Shown: positions 35,581 through 43,910, counted from the stretch's first letter. The stretch: DNA of 64,000 bases from an uncultured Mucilaginibacter sp. (GCA_903864275.1 CAIPFE010000037.1:62001-126000); one strand, 5' to 3'. The notes: generated by a model not told the origin, from the letters alone. Made by a program: numbers and translations.

Positions 35581-36381
35581 ATGTTGCCACAAAAAAATAA
35601 AAGGCCCCCGATAGCTTATTCCTGCTACGTTACCCGCAGCCGGGAAGGGGAGCAGTTTGTACCTGAACATAGGTTTACCTACCAGGTTGCGGGAACAATG
35701 ACCACCAATGATGGACACAATGAATATTTTTTTAATGAAGGCGATTTCAGGTTCAGCAAACGGAACCACCTGATGAAATTTATAAAATTGCCGCCAGAGG
35801 GGGGAGCGTTTAAGTCTATATCAGTTGCGCTTGACCAGGAAACGCTGCGCAATTTTAGCATGGAATTTGGCTTCAAGACGGAAAAACACACTAATGGCAA
35901 TTCCATTCTGCTGCTAAAGCCAGATGCACTTTACAAAAGTTATATGGATTCGCTGACACCCTATTTGCAAATGGAACAGGCTGGTAACGAAGAGTTGATC
36001 GCCAACAAACAAAAAGAAGCAATACTGTTGTTATTAAAAATAAATCCTGAACTAAAGGATGTGCTGTTTGATTTCAGCGAACCGGGTAAAATAGACCTGG
36101 AGGCTTTTATGAATAAAAACTTCCATTTCAATGTAGAACTTAACCGCTTTGCTTATTTAACCGGCCGCAGCCTGGCCACGTTTAAGCGTGATTTCGAGAA
36201 ATTATTCCACATTACGCCAAGCCGCTGGCTGCAGCATAGGCGTTTGCAGGAAGCACATTACCTGATCAAGGAAAAAGGAAAAGCACCGTCGGATGTTTAT
36301 ATGGATGTAGGCTTTGAAGATTTGTCGCACTTTTCATTTGCGTTTAAAAAGCTTTATGGTTTGGCACCGAGCAGGATTTGA
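35581..36381 (+). CDS. AraC family transcriptional regulator
   Basis: A 266-aa regulator. The N-terminal ~165 residues form a cupin-like sensing domain (FTYQVAGTMTTNDGHNEYFF, FNEGDFRFSKRNHLMKFIKL). The C-terminal ~100 form the AraC double HTH: NVELNRFAYLTGRSLATFKR, then DVYMDVGFEDLSHFSFAFKK and the closing YGLAPS. This group often regulates a neighbouring SDR or oxidoreductase gene, as here. The ATG at 35581 is the only sensible start. Confidence 0.9.
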   Translation: MLPQKNKRPPIAYSCYVTRSREGEQFVPEHRFTYQVAGTMTTNDGHNEYFFNEGDFRFSKRNHLMKFIKLPPEGGAFKSISVALDQETLRNFSMEFGFKTEKHTNGNSILLLKPDALYKSYMDSLTPYLQMEQAGNEELIANKQKEAILLLLKINPELKDVLFDFSEPGKIDLEAFMNKNFHFNVELNRFAYLTGRSLATFKRDFEKLFHITPSRWLQHRRLQEAHYLIKEKGKAPSDVYMDVGFEDLSHFSFAFKKLYGLAPSRI

Positions 36382-36389
36382 CGTGCAAA

Positions 36390-36809
36390 TCAAATCATAT
36401 ATTGTTCAATAACATCCTCCGGTACCTTCGCACTACGGCCGGTTTCAATATCGATCATCACATAATCAAACCAGCCATCGCAGCATAATTTGCCGGTGGC
36501 TTTATTGCGGATACTGAATTTTACACGGCAGCCTTTTTCGTCAATGGATTCAATGCCGGTTTTTACGATGAAATAATCGCTCATGGTAAGGGCGCGTTTA
36601 TAATCTACATGGGCGGTTCGTACAACCCAGCCAAAACCGCGCTCCAAAAACTTTTCCATGGCCATACCATAGCAGCGTTCCATCTGGTCGTAACGGGCAG
36701 CCAGTACGTAGTCAAAATACTTGCTGTTATGTACGTGGTGGAACATATCAATATCATCGGGCCGGACGCGGAATTCAGTTTCGAAAGTGCTGTAAACAGG
36801 TGTGTTCAT
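36390..36809 (-). CDS. Acyl-CoA thioesterase (4HBT hotdog family)
   Basis: I start at the ATG at 36809 (139 aa): MNTPVYSTFETEFRVRPDDI, with the conserved D in VRPDDIDMFHHVHNSKYFDY of the 4-hydroxybenzoyl-CoA thioesterase group. The longer frame from 36950 adds an unrelated 47 residues. The single hotdog domain hydrolyses acyl-CoA; FGWVVRTAHVDYKRALTMSD fits the central strands. A -7 box TATCTTTG on the minus strand (36814-36821) ends only four bases from the ATG, so the mRNA may be leaderless. The stop is 8 bases from the AraC stop (convergent). Confidence 0.87.
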   Translation of the reverse strand: MNTPVYSTFETEFRVRPDDIDMFHHVHNSKYFDYVLAARYDQMERCYGMAMEKFLERGFGWVVRTAHVDYKRALTMSDYFIVKTGIESIDEKGCRVKFSIRNKATGKLCCDGWFDYVMIDIETGRSAKVPEDVIEQYMI

Positions 36810-36821
36810 CAGGCAAAGATA

Positions 36822-37281
36822 GTGAGTAATGTTTAGTTGATGTGAATGGGTTGACCAGGTTTTATTTCTGGCGAAAGTTAATGTGCAAATATCTTTGTTT
36901 AGCTGTGTGAAATCCCTGGATGGCAAGTGTTTGGCGCATAGCCGCCACAAAAAAATACTAAAAAAATAATTAATTAATATTTTTGAAATTAACTATTAAT
37001 TATAAAATAAATTATTACCTTTATACAGTCAATTGAATTAATGGGTAATTTTATAAAACAAAGATTAAAAATTGGCACGGTTTTATTCACTTAGAATTGT
37101 AGGATATTTTATCCCTGTAGTACAATTATCCGTACACTTTTTAAGTGTTTATTACGAAGAAATAGCTATGAAAAATTGAATTATTTGAACTGTTAAACCA
37201 GCAGGCCGTTTTACACTCTAATGAGTATGTATAGTACGGTTTTTGTCTATACGGTTAATATGCTTTAAAATTTACATTACC
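36822..37281. other. Long AT-rich intergenic stretch
   Basis: About 460 bases with no gene that I can support. The core 36950-37030 is made almost only of A and T (AATTAATTAATATTTTTG), and ATTACCTTTATACAG at 37014 resembles a -7 region. The following 46-aa gene may be transcribed from here. Confidence 0.5.
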
Positions 37282-37422
37282 ATGAGTACACTTGCGTTGG
37301 TCGGAATAGTTGCACAAATCGTTCCGATATTTTTTATCATCAAAATAGGTATTTCGATGATAAGCCATAAAGAGTTTTCAGCCGCTGCTGACAAAACTGC
37401 TAAGGCTGCCCCCGCACACTAA
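37282..37422 (+). CDS. 46-aa single-helix membrane peptide
   Basis: Reads MSTLALVGIVAQIVPIFFII, then KIGISMISHKEF and an Ala/Lys-rich tail ending AAPAH. One hydrophobic helix (residues ~3-27) is followed by a short hydrophilic end. The start is a clear ATG in the context TTACATTACC. It stands alone between a 460-base AT-rich region and a 290-base gap before guaB. I recognise no family; the helix followed by a charged tail is typical of real small membrane proteins such as subunits or regulators. Confidence 0.55.
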   Translation: MSTLALVGIVAQIVPIFFIIKIGISMISHKEFSAAADKTAKAAPAH

Positions 37423-37635
37423 AACACCTGGAAACTTACCTTTAGATGGGTAAAACTTTTAGGGTGTGTAGTCTGTCACAAAAGACAGGTGCGATTGCGG
37501 CGAGTTAAGTTCTGGTCAATGTTTTGTCTCGGCCAGCCTTTTCAATACCACTAACACGAACTTTACAATTACGTTTGAAGAAGTGGAGCATATAAATGTA
37601 TTTTCCAAATCATTGAATTGACATATTTTAAATTC

Positions 37636-37676
37636 CATCCACAATTCCGAAATCGGAATTCCAAAATCCGAAATTA
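37636..37676. repeat. ATTCCGAAATCGGAATT word repeat upstream of guaB
   Basis: ATTCCGAAATCGGAATTCC is nearly palindromic and is followed by AAAATCCGAAATT, a third copy of the word. It lies just upstream of the guaB -7 box and could influence its transcription, or be a copy of an intergenic repeat family. The 210 bases before it (37423-37635) hold no gene I can see. Confidence 0.55.
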
Positions 37677-37681
37677 AATAT

Positions 37682-37689
37682 TACCTTTG
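37682..37689 (+). promoter_or_regulatory. -7 box of guaB
   Basis: TACCTTTG matches TAnnTTTG and lies 24 bases before the guaB ATG. The leader would be about 17-20 bases. No -33 TTTG is seen at the usual spacing; the word repeat occupies that place. Confidence 0.55.
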
Positions 37690-37713
37690 TCCGGCAAATA
37701 ACAATTATTTGCC

Positions 37714-39183
37714 ATGGAATTAGATCCCTCCAAATTTGTTGCCGAAGGCCTTACTTACGACGACGTTTTACTCCTCCCAGCTTACTCCGAAGTTTTACCG
37801 CGCGATGTTGACACCAGCACATGGCTCACAAAAAAGATCAGGTTAAATATTCCTATTCTTTCTGCTGCTATGGATACGGTGACCGAATCGGCCCTTGCTA
37901 TTGCCATAGCACAAGCCGGCGGCATCGGTATCCTGCATAAAAACATGACCGTGCAGGAACAGGCCGATGAAGTGCGTAAAGTAAAACGCTCCGAAAGCGG
38001 CATGATCCAGGACCCGATAACCCTGCACGAATCATCCACCGTTGCCGATGCCGTTAAAATAATGCGCGAAGCCAGGATAGGGGGGATCCCGATCATAAAC
38101 GGCCATGGCAAGCTAAAAGGCATCCTCACCAACCGCGACCTTCGCTTTCAAAAAGAAATGGACCGTCCAGTACTGGCCGTAATGACCAGCACAAACCTGG
38201 TAACCGCCCCGGAAGGGACCACACTTTTACAGGCCGAGGAAATATTGCAAAACCATAAAATTGAAAAATTGCCCGTGGTGGATAAAGATGGCATTTTACG
38301 CGGGCTGATCACCTTTAAGGATATTCAAAAATTCAAGAACTTCCCCAGCGCCTGTAAGGACGAATTTGGCAGGCTGCGCGTTGGCGCGGCGGTCGGCGTA
38401 GCACCCGAAAACGTTGAAAGGGTTAAAGCCCTGGTAGCAGCAGGTGTCGATGTAATAACCGTTGATACCGCCCATGGTCATTCGAAAGGTGTAATACAAA
38501 TGGTGAAACTAGTAAAACACATGTACCCTGATGTGCAGGTTATAGCCGGTAACGTAGCCACCGCCGAGGGCGCTATTGCCCTTGCCGATGCCGGCGCTGA
38601 TGCTGTAAAGGTTGGGATTGGCCCCGGGTCAATTTGTACCACACGTATAGTGGCGGGGGTTGGCGTCCCGCAGTTGTTTGCAGTTTATGAATGTGCCAAA
38701 GCACTTGAAAGCAGGGGTATCCCCGTTATTGCAGATGGCGGCATTAAACAAACAGGCGATATTGTTAAGGCTTTGGGCGCCGGTGCAAGCTCTATTATGG
38801 CAGGTTCCCTATTTGCCGGGGTCGAAGAATCGCCGGGCGAAACTATTTTATACGAGGGCCGTAAGTTTAAATCGTACCGCGGTATGGGCTCGGTTGACGC
38901 AATGGACAAAGGCTCTAAGGATCGTTATTTCCAGGATGAAACAGATGTGGTTACCAAACTCGTTCCAGAAGGTATAGTTGGCCGTGTGCCTTATAAAGGC
39001 ACCCTTGCCGAAGTGATCTACCAATACATCGGAGGCCTGCGCGCTGGCATGCATTATTGCGGCGCTGCCACCATCGAAGACCTGCAAAAAGCAAAATTTG
39101 TGCGTATTACCGCAGCTGGCATGCGGGAAAGCCATCCGCATGATATTACGATAACTAAGGAATCGCCGAATTATAGCAGGTAA
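37714..39183 (+). CDS. guaB: Inosine-5'-monophosphate dehydrogenase
   Basis: Oxidises IMP to XMP with NAD+, the first committed step of GMP synthesis. The 489-aa length is typical. The N-terminal barrel strand FVAEGLTYDDVLLLPAYSEV is followed by two CBS domains (about residues 95-210: IGGIPIINGHGKLKGILTNR, KIEKLPVVDKDGILRGLITF). The catalytic loop GIGPGSICTTRIVAGVGVPQ holds the active Cys, and the flap RYFQDETDVVTKLVPEGIVG holds the catalytic Arg-Tyr region. GMRESHPHDI is near the end. Followed at once by GTAGAGAC repeats. Confidence 0.98.
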   Translation: MELDPSKFVAEGLTYDDVLLLPAYSEVLPRDVDTSTWLTKKIRLNIPILSAAMDTVTESALAIAIAQAGGIGILHKNMTVQEQADEVRKVKRSESGMIQDPITLHESSTVADAVKIMREARIGGIPIINGHGKLKGILTNRDLRFQKEMDRPVLAVMTSTNLVTAPEGTTLLQAEEILQNHKIEKLPVVDKDGILRGLITFKDIQKFKNFPSACKDEFGRLRVGAAVGVAPENVERVKALVAAGVDVITVDTAHGHSKGVIQMVKLVKHMYPDVQVIAGNVATAEGAIALADAGADAVKVGIGPGSICTTRIVAGVGVPQLFAVYECAKALESRGIPVIADGGIKQTGDIVKALGAGASSIMAGSLFAGVEESPGETILYEGRKFKSYRGMGSVDAMDKGSKDRYFQDETDVVTKLVPEGIVGRVPYKGTLAEVIYQYIGGLRAGMHYCGAATIEDLQKAKFVRITAAGMRESHPHDITITKESPNYSR

Positions 39184-39185
39184 CT

Positions 39186-39290
39186 TGTAGAGACACACTA
39201 CATTGTGTCTCCTGTGTGAAATTCAGCTCCTCAAAGGTGAGCTGCATGAAATGATTTGCATGACGGAGACACAAAGTATTGTGTCTCTAC
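39186..39290. repeat. Two GTAGAGAC-family hairpins (copy 3) between guaB and the ROK gene
   Basis: Hairpin 1: GAGACACA (39190-39197) with TGTGTCTC (39204-39211). Hairpin 2: GAGACACA (39266-39273) with TGTGTCTC (39280-39287). The outer ends TGTAGAGACACA and TGTGTCTCTACA also pair, so the whole ~105 bases can form one large stem. The distal end supplies the TAG stop of the convergent ROK gene. Confidence 0.8.
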
Positions 39291-40135
39291 ACAGCGTCAT
39301 AATACAGCGCCGCCGCCCCCAATATCCCGCTATTCTCCAATGCCGATGTCTTTATTTGCAGCCCATCAATGCTTTTGGGGAACTCAAATGTTTTAACACG
39401 CTCCCACATCGCTTTTTCGAAAAACTCAAAAGCCAGCTGCACCGAGCCGCCGAGGATGATCAGCCCGGTATCATAGGTGTACATGATCATTTTTATGGCA
39501 TTGCCCAAATGAACACCTAGTTCGTGGTACAGTATTAAGGCGTGCTTATCGGCATTTTGGGCTTTCTTAAAAACTTCTTCGCCATTCAGCCCATAAACAT
39601 TCTGAAAAAAGGAACCGCTGCAGTAATATTCATAATTATGGTCGCGGTAGTCAACCATGCCAAATTCGCCTGCACCGCAGTTTTTGCCTGCATATAAGTG
39701 ATTAGCTATGATCACGCCCGCGCCGAGCCCGGTTCCAATGGTGAGGCCAATCATATCCTCAACGCCTTTGCCTTTGCCGAAATAATGCTCGCCCAAAGCA
39801 AAGCAATTGGCATCGTTATTTACAAAAACCGGGATGTGGTAACGGCTTTCCAGCAATTCTTTTAAATGCACTTCCTTCCAGGATGGTATATGTATCACAT
39901 CGTAAACAATCCCGAGCTTTACATCCACCACACTCGGTACGCCGATGCCGATGGCTTTAATATCCTTATCTATAAGTGCATCAATTAACGAATAAACATC
40001 CTCTAGTACCTGTTCCTTAGTGCCTTTGGTATGGATACGCCTTGATACAATTTCTGATATCGTTTCATCATTAACTACAGCGCCGCGGATATTTGTGGCG
40101 CCCAGGTCGATGCCAATAATTTTTATATTCTTCAT
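39287..40135 (-). CDS. ROK family sugar kinase
   Basis: The 282-aa protein starts with the ATP-binding IIGIDLGATNIRGAVV of ROK kinases and has IGIGVPSVVD, VFVNNDANCFALGEH, TIGTGLGAGVIIANHLYAG and the sugar-binding GAGEFGMVDYRDHNYEYYCS. The usual C-x-C-G-x-x-G-C-x-E zinc motif is not present; only one His and one Cys remain in this stretch. The C-terminal LIILGGSVQLAFEF completes the fold. The likely role is glucose, fructose or amino-sugar phosphorylation after uptake by the MFS encoded six bases upstream. The stop codon lies inside a repeat. Confidence 0.87.
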   Translation of the reverse strand: MKNIKIIGIDLGATNIRGAVVNDETISEIVSRRIHTKGTKEQVLEDVYSLIDALIDKDIKAIGIGVPSVVDVKLGIVYDVIHIPSWKEVHLKELLESRYHIPVFVNNDANCFALGEHYFGKGKGVEDMIGLTIGTGLGAGVIIANHLYAGKNCGAGEFGMVDYRDHNYEYYCSGSFFQNVYGLNGEEVFKKAQNADKHALILYHELGVHLGNAIKMIMYTYDTGLIILGGSVQLAFEFFEKAMWERVKTFEFPKSIDGLQIKTSALENSGILGAAALYYDAV

Positions 40136-40141
40136 CTTTTA

Positions 40142-41389
40142 TCAAACCTTATCTTTCGTATCAAAAATAGTTTTATTGGTCACCAGCGGCTTTGCCCAAA
40201 AACCAATGCTCAGCATATAGCCGAAAGTTATGTAAAGAAACATCATACCGGCACGCAGGCCAAAAAGATTTCCCAAACCGCCGATCAGCACCTGGACCAC
40301 AGCGCCGCCGATAATCCCGGTAACCAAAATGCCTGCGAAAGAGCCATGATGTTCGTCAACCGAGCTTAAAGCAAGCGAAAATATGATGGGGTACATTACC
40401 GACATAAAGAAACCCACGATAGAAAACGCATATAACGAAATTTGTGCGCTCCCAAAAAGGCCGAAGGTTAGGGCAATGATAGCAGGTATAGTGAAGAGGA
40501 CCAGCAGCTTCCGGCTGTCTATTAATTTTAATAGAAAGAGGCCTAAAATGCCGCCTGCCGTCATAAGGCCCCAAAAATAGGCCACAGCATTTGCACCGGT
40601 TGTTTGCGGATCGAACTTATGGTATTCAAAAAGGAACTGCGACATCCAGTAGGATACCCCTTGCTCGGTACCCACGTAGCAGAACAAGGCTATAAAGTAT
40701 AAGATAACCACCGGTTTTTTAAAAAGCATTACATGGGTTTCCCAGGCGCCGGCTTTCTCATCAACAGCCAGTTCAACCTTCGGGAATTTTGATAGCAGCA
40801 AAATAGCAAACATAAAAAGGCAAATGACGGCAAATAGCCAGTAAAGCGATATCCATGTCATACCAGGAGGCACCAGCGGCCCTAACAGTGAAAAAACACC
40901 TGTGCTGCTCCCTTTATTTAAATTTATAACCATGTAGGAATATACGAGGGGACTAAGGAAAGAGGCCCCGCCGAAAATGAGCTGCGCCAATACTGATGTA
41001 AAAGCATAATTCTCCGCACCGCCTGCCACCCGCAATAATGGGTTGATCACTACCTGCAGCATAGCCATCCCGCAGCCGATAAGGAAAAGGGATAATATTG
41101 CCGTAAGGTAATTGGGCTCAATTGCCAGCAGCAGCGAGCCTAAGAATGCAACTACAAATGCAGCCACCATGATCACCTTTTCGTTATATTTTTGCACCAG
41201 CATGCTCGATGGGATGGACATTACGCCATAAGCAATAAAAAAAGCAAAGGGCAATACCCCGGCCAACAGATCGCTTAATTTAAAATCCTTTATAAACTCG
41301 GGGGATAAGGGCCCGATGATATTTGTAAGAAAGGAAATAACGAAGAACGTAAGCATAATGAGCGTTACGATGTAATAATTACGTTTCAT
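40142..41389 (-). CDS. Sugar MFS transporter, FucP/GlcP-like
   Basis: A 415-aa protein with 12 predicted helices and the style of the FucP group of the MFS (LPFAFFIAYGVMSIPSSMLV, FLIGCGMAMLQVVINPLLRV, QLIFGGASFLSPLVYSYMVI). FucP members import hexoses or deoxyhexoses by H+ symport. It is the first gene of a two-gene operon with the ROK kinase (six bases apart), giving import followed by phosphorylation. The upstream 380 bases (41390-41771) are AT-rich, with several A and T runs and no gene that I can support. Confidence 0.9.
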   Translation of the reverse strand: MKRNYYIVTLIMLTFFVISFLTNIIGPLSPEFIKDFKLSDLLAGVLPFAFFIAYGVMSIPSSMLVQKYNEKVIMVAAFVVAFLGSLLLAIEPNYLTAILSLFLIGCGMAMLQVVINPLLRVAGGAENYAFTSVLAQLIFGGASFLSPLVYSYMVINLNKGSSTGVFSLLGPLVPPGMTWISLYWLFAVICLFMFAILLLSKFPKVELAVDEKAGAWETHVMLFKKPVVILYFIALFCYVGTEQGVSYWMSQFLFEYHKFDPQTTGANAVAYFWGLMTAGGILGLFLLKLIDSRKLLVLFTIPAIIALTFGLFGSAQISLYAFSIVGFFMSVMYPIIFSLALSSVDEHHGSFAGILVTGIIGGAVVQVLIGGLGNLFGLRAGMMFLYITFGYMLSIGFWAKPLVTNKTIFDTKDKV

Positions 41390-41771
41390 AAATGTGGTTT
41401 ATTGGCTGGCTGTTTTCGATTGATGCACATAATTAACGGAAATCTTTAGCATTAACAAGTTTTTAAAATTATTTAAAAACTTGCTGATGGAATTCGGCAC
41501 TGAAACTGTGAAAATACGTGGTTTTGTTTTTGAAAAAAGGTCAAAACAGACATTAAAATTCACATGATTTTAACAAAAAAAATATGAAAACGTCCATTTT
41601 AAGAATTTTTCTCCTCCTGAAAAGCCCCGGTTTGGAGAACTTTTGTTTATAACTACAGTGTTAACAAATGATTAAAATCAATTGAATAATACGCAAAACC
41701 GCTATGTATCAACTATAAGAAGTATGGTATAAAATTGTTAAAAACTTGTTAATAAAAAACAAAAAAAAAGC

Positions 41772-41800
41772 TTGACAAATGTTCAATAACGCCCTACATT
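41772..41800 (+). promoter_or_regulatory. Promoter of the candidate non-coding RNA
   Basis: TTGACA (41772-41777), a 17-base spacer and TACATTAG (TACATT 41795-41800, followed by AG). The second box matches the Bacteroidota TAnnTTTG except at one base, and the first is a perfect -35. This is the strongest two-box promoter I saw in the window. Transcription would start near 41807. Confidence 0.6.
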
Positions 41801-41806
41801 AGAATC

Positions 41807-42166
41807 ATCAAGAACGACGTACTTTGACAACCTTACAGGATTACAGAATTGAATCGGGCGAGCCTTCGGGGGAGCTAAAGATCACGGAAGTGCCTGAGTT
41901 ACCAGAAACAAAAAGGGCGCAAGCCACGGAAACAGAACCGGCAACGGAAAGGTAATTAAAATAGGGTATTGGAAAGGCCTGCGATTTTTTACGGAGAAAA
42001 GCAGATACCACCAATGAACTGAAAGCATCAATGTCCGCAAGGGCAACAGGATAGCAGATCGGTCGATTTACACAAAACTTGGTGCTTCATGAGTGACCAC
42101 GGTTACGCAGGGAGTCAGGAAACGGGAGTTCGAATCGCAAGAGGAGGCTCCCGTTTTCGCTTTTAC
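41807..42166 (+). ncRNA. Candidate ~360-nt non-coding RNA upstream of phoH
   Basis: The stretch lies between a good promoter and a good terminator, contains no long open frame, and is G/purine-rich against AT-rich flanks, with local stem-forming pieces such as GCGAGCCTTCGGGGGAGC and GTCCGCAAGGGCAAC. It lacks the RNase P signature GAGGAAAGTCC and does not show a tmRNA tag frame followed by a CCA end that I can find. Alternatives: a long regulatory leader of phoH, or an mRNA for a 43-residue frame starting TTG at 41824 and ending TAA at 41953-41955 (starting LTTLQDYRIESGEPSGELKI). The identity is unknown; the existence as a transcript is inference. Confidence 0.5.
42121..42166 (+). terminator. 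Terminator of the candidate ncRNA
   Basis: AAACGGGAG (42121-42129) and CTCCCGTTT (42149-42157) are perfect complements with a 19-base loop, followed by TCGCTTTT. It lies 67 bases before the phoH start, so it could also act as an attenuator of phoH. Confidence 0.75.
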
Positions 42167-42232
42167 AGCTTTTTTCTATCTATTATGAATTCCATTTTTC
42201 CGCCAACCTTAAAATAGCTAATTTAGTCCCAA

Positions 42233-43585
42233 ATGAGCAAGGAAGGCAAAAACAAGCAGGACGGAAGGGCAAAAATATTTGTTTTGGATACCTCTGTGAT
42301 CTTATACGATCATAATGCCTTCGAAAATTTCCAGGAACATGATGTAGCCATCCCGATACAGGTACTGGAAGAGCTTGATAATATGAAAAGCGGGAACGAT
42401 ACCCGCAATTTCGAAGCCCGCAGCTTCATCAGGCTGATGGACGACCTCTCGCACAATCACCTCGTAAACCACTGGCGCCCCTTAAACGGAAAAAGCAAAG
42501 GCAATTTTAAAGTGATCATGGATACCAAATCCATAGCCACAGACGCAGAAGCTGTTTTTGGATCGGACAAGGTAGATCATCGTATTTTAAATGCCGCTTT
42601 AAGTTTACAGGAGGAACACCCGGATAAAAAAGTGATCCTGGTATCAAAAGATATTTGCCTCAGGCTGAAAGCCAAATCGTTAAACCTGCATTCGGAGGAT
42701 TACGAGACTGGTAAAATAAAAAACCTTGACGAGCTATATACCGGCGAAACCACTTTAAACAATGTGCCCGAAAAACTGATCGGCGAATTAAACAAAAAAG
42801 ACAAATTATCAGCTGATGATTTTGAAATGCCGCTGCATACCAGCAACCATTTCTATATATTAAACAGCAAAAAAACATCGGTGCCGGGTTTTTATAATTC
42901 ACAAAAAGTGGAATTAGAGAAGATTACCGAACAGCCCATATTTAACATTTTCCCGAGGAATATCGAACAGGCTTTCGCGATACATGCCCTGCTGCATCCC
43001 GATATTAAATTGGTTACTATACAGGGCAACGCAGGGACGGGCAAAACCCTGCTGGCGCTGGCCGGCGCGTTGGAGCAGCGTAAAAATTTCAGGCAGATCT
43101 ACGTAACCAGGCCTATCGTCCCCTTAAGCAATAAGGACATCGGCTTTTTGCCCGGTGATATTAAATCAAAAGTGGACCCCTACATGGCGCCGATATGGGA
43201 CAACCTGAAATTTATAAAAGACCAGTTTGCCGATGATGAAAAAATGCAGGCCAAAATTGATGAACTGGTTACCAACGAAAAAATATCCATCGCCCCGCTC
43301 GCCTTTATTCGAGGCCGCACGCTGAGCAAAATATTTTTCATCGTCGACGAAGCGCAAAATCTTACCCCCCACGAAGTAAAAACCATCATCTCCCGCGCCG
43401 GCGAAAACAGCAAGTTTGTGTTTACAGGGGACATCTACCAGATAGATACGCCATATTTGGACGCTGAAAGTAACGGGCTTTCATATCTCATTGACAAAGC
43501 AAAGGGCCATCCGCTTTATGCGCATATAACACTGCAGAAAGGGGAGAGGAGTGAGTTGGCAAATTTGGCGACGGAGTTGTTGTAG
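42233..43585 (+). CDS. PIN-PhoH family ATPase (PhoH2-like)
   Basis: A 450-aa protein of the PIN-PhoH fusion type. The N-terminal PIN domain (residues ~12-150: IFVLDTSVILYDHNAFENF, IQVLEELDNMKS, DHRILNAAL) carries the acidic nuclease residues. The PhoH ATPase domain (~235-450) has Walker A IQGNAGTGKTLLALAGAL, Walker B KIFFIVDEAQNLTPHEVK and sensor FVFTGDIYQID. PhoH2 proteins are RNA helicase/ribonucleases. A terminator or attenuator lies 67 bases upstream, and the stop runs straight into a TTCATGGTTGATGG word repeat. The following island is AT-rich. Confidence 0.93.
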   Translation: MSKEGKNKQDGRAKIFVLDTSVILYDHNAFENFQEHDVAIPIQVLEELDNMKSGNDTRNFEARSFIRLMDDLSHNHLVNHWRPLNGKSKGNFKVIMDTKSIATDAEAVFGSDKVDHRILNAALSLQEEHPDKKVILVSKDICLRLKAKSLNLHSEDYETGKIKNLDELYTGETTLNNVPEKLIGELNKKDKLSADDFEMPLHTSNHFYILNSKKTSVPGFYNSQKVELEKITEQPIFNIFPRNIEQAFAIHALLHPDIKLVTIQGNAGTGKTLLALAGALEQRKNFRQIYVTRPIVPLSNKDIGFLPGDIKSKVDPYMAPIWDNLKFIKDQFADDEKMQAKIDELVTNEKISIAPLAFIRGRTLSKIFFIVDEAQNLTPHEVKTIISRAGENSKFVFTGDIYQIDTPYLDAESNGLSYLIDKAKGHPLYAHITLQKGERSELANLATELL

Positions 43586-43613
43586 TTCATGGTTGATGGT
43601 TCATAGTTCATAG
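43586..43613. repeat. TTCATGGTTGATGG word repeat after phoH
   Basis: TTCATGGTTGATGGTTCATA and GTTCATAG words follow the stop codon directly. They belong to the same vocabulary as 34290-34420. No complementary arm is present in this copy. A -7 box TATATTTG for the DUF433 gene follows at 43695-43702. Confidence 0.55.
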
Positions 43614-43721
43614 TAGCTGCGGTGACCGAGGTAAACATCTCCGAATGTTCTTTGTGTACATACCAGTCAAGGCAGCACAATCATTAAATATTTTTATATT
43701 TGAATAATTAACAATTTTGAT

Positions 43722-43910
43722 ATGAAAGTTAGTGATGCTATAGTTGTCGACAAAGATATATTAGGCGGGATTCCTGTTTTTAAAGGTACGAGGGTGCCTG
43801 TCAAAAATCTTTTTGATTACTTAGAGGCCGGAGATTCTTTAAATGATTTTTTGAATGACTTTGATTATATTCCGAGGGAATATTGCCTTGTTGTGTTGAA
43901 AGGTTTATAA
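43722..43910 (+). CDS. DUF433 antitoxin-like protein, orphan
   Basis: 62 residues matching the DUF433 start: SDAIVVDKDILGGIPVFKGT, then RVPVKNLFDYLEAGDSLNDF and LNDFDYIPREYCLVVLKGL. The family is a small winged-helix/antitoxin type often paired with a PIN-like DUF5615 toxin. Usual length is 70-80; this one ends about 10 residues early. No toxin gene follows: the next 24 bases lead to a convergent GNAT gene. It may be a remnant of a toxin-antitoxin pair. Confidence 0.8.
   Translation: MKVSDAIVVDKDILGGIPVFKGTRVPVKNLFDYLEAGDSLNDFLNDFDYIPREYCLVVLKGL

Noticed and set aside
41807..42166. RNase P RNA or tmRNA as identity of the ncRNA candidate
   Set aside because: The GAGGAAAGTCC core of RNase P RNA is absent, and no tag-peptide frame with a tRNA-like CCA end is visible.
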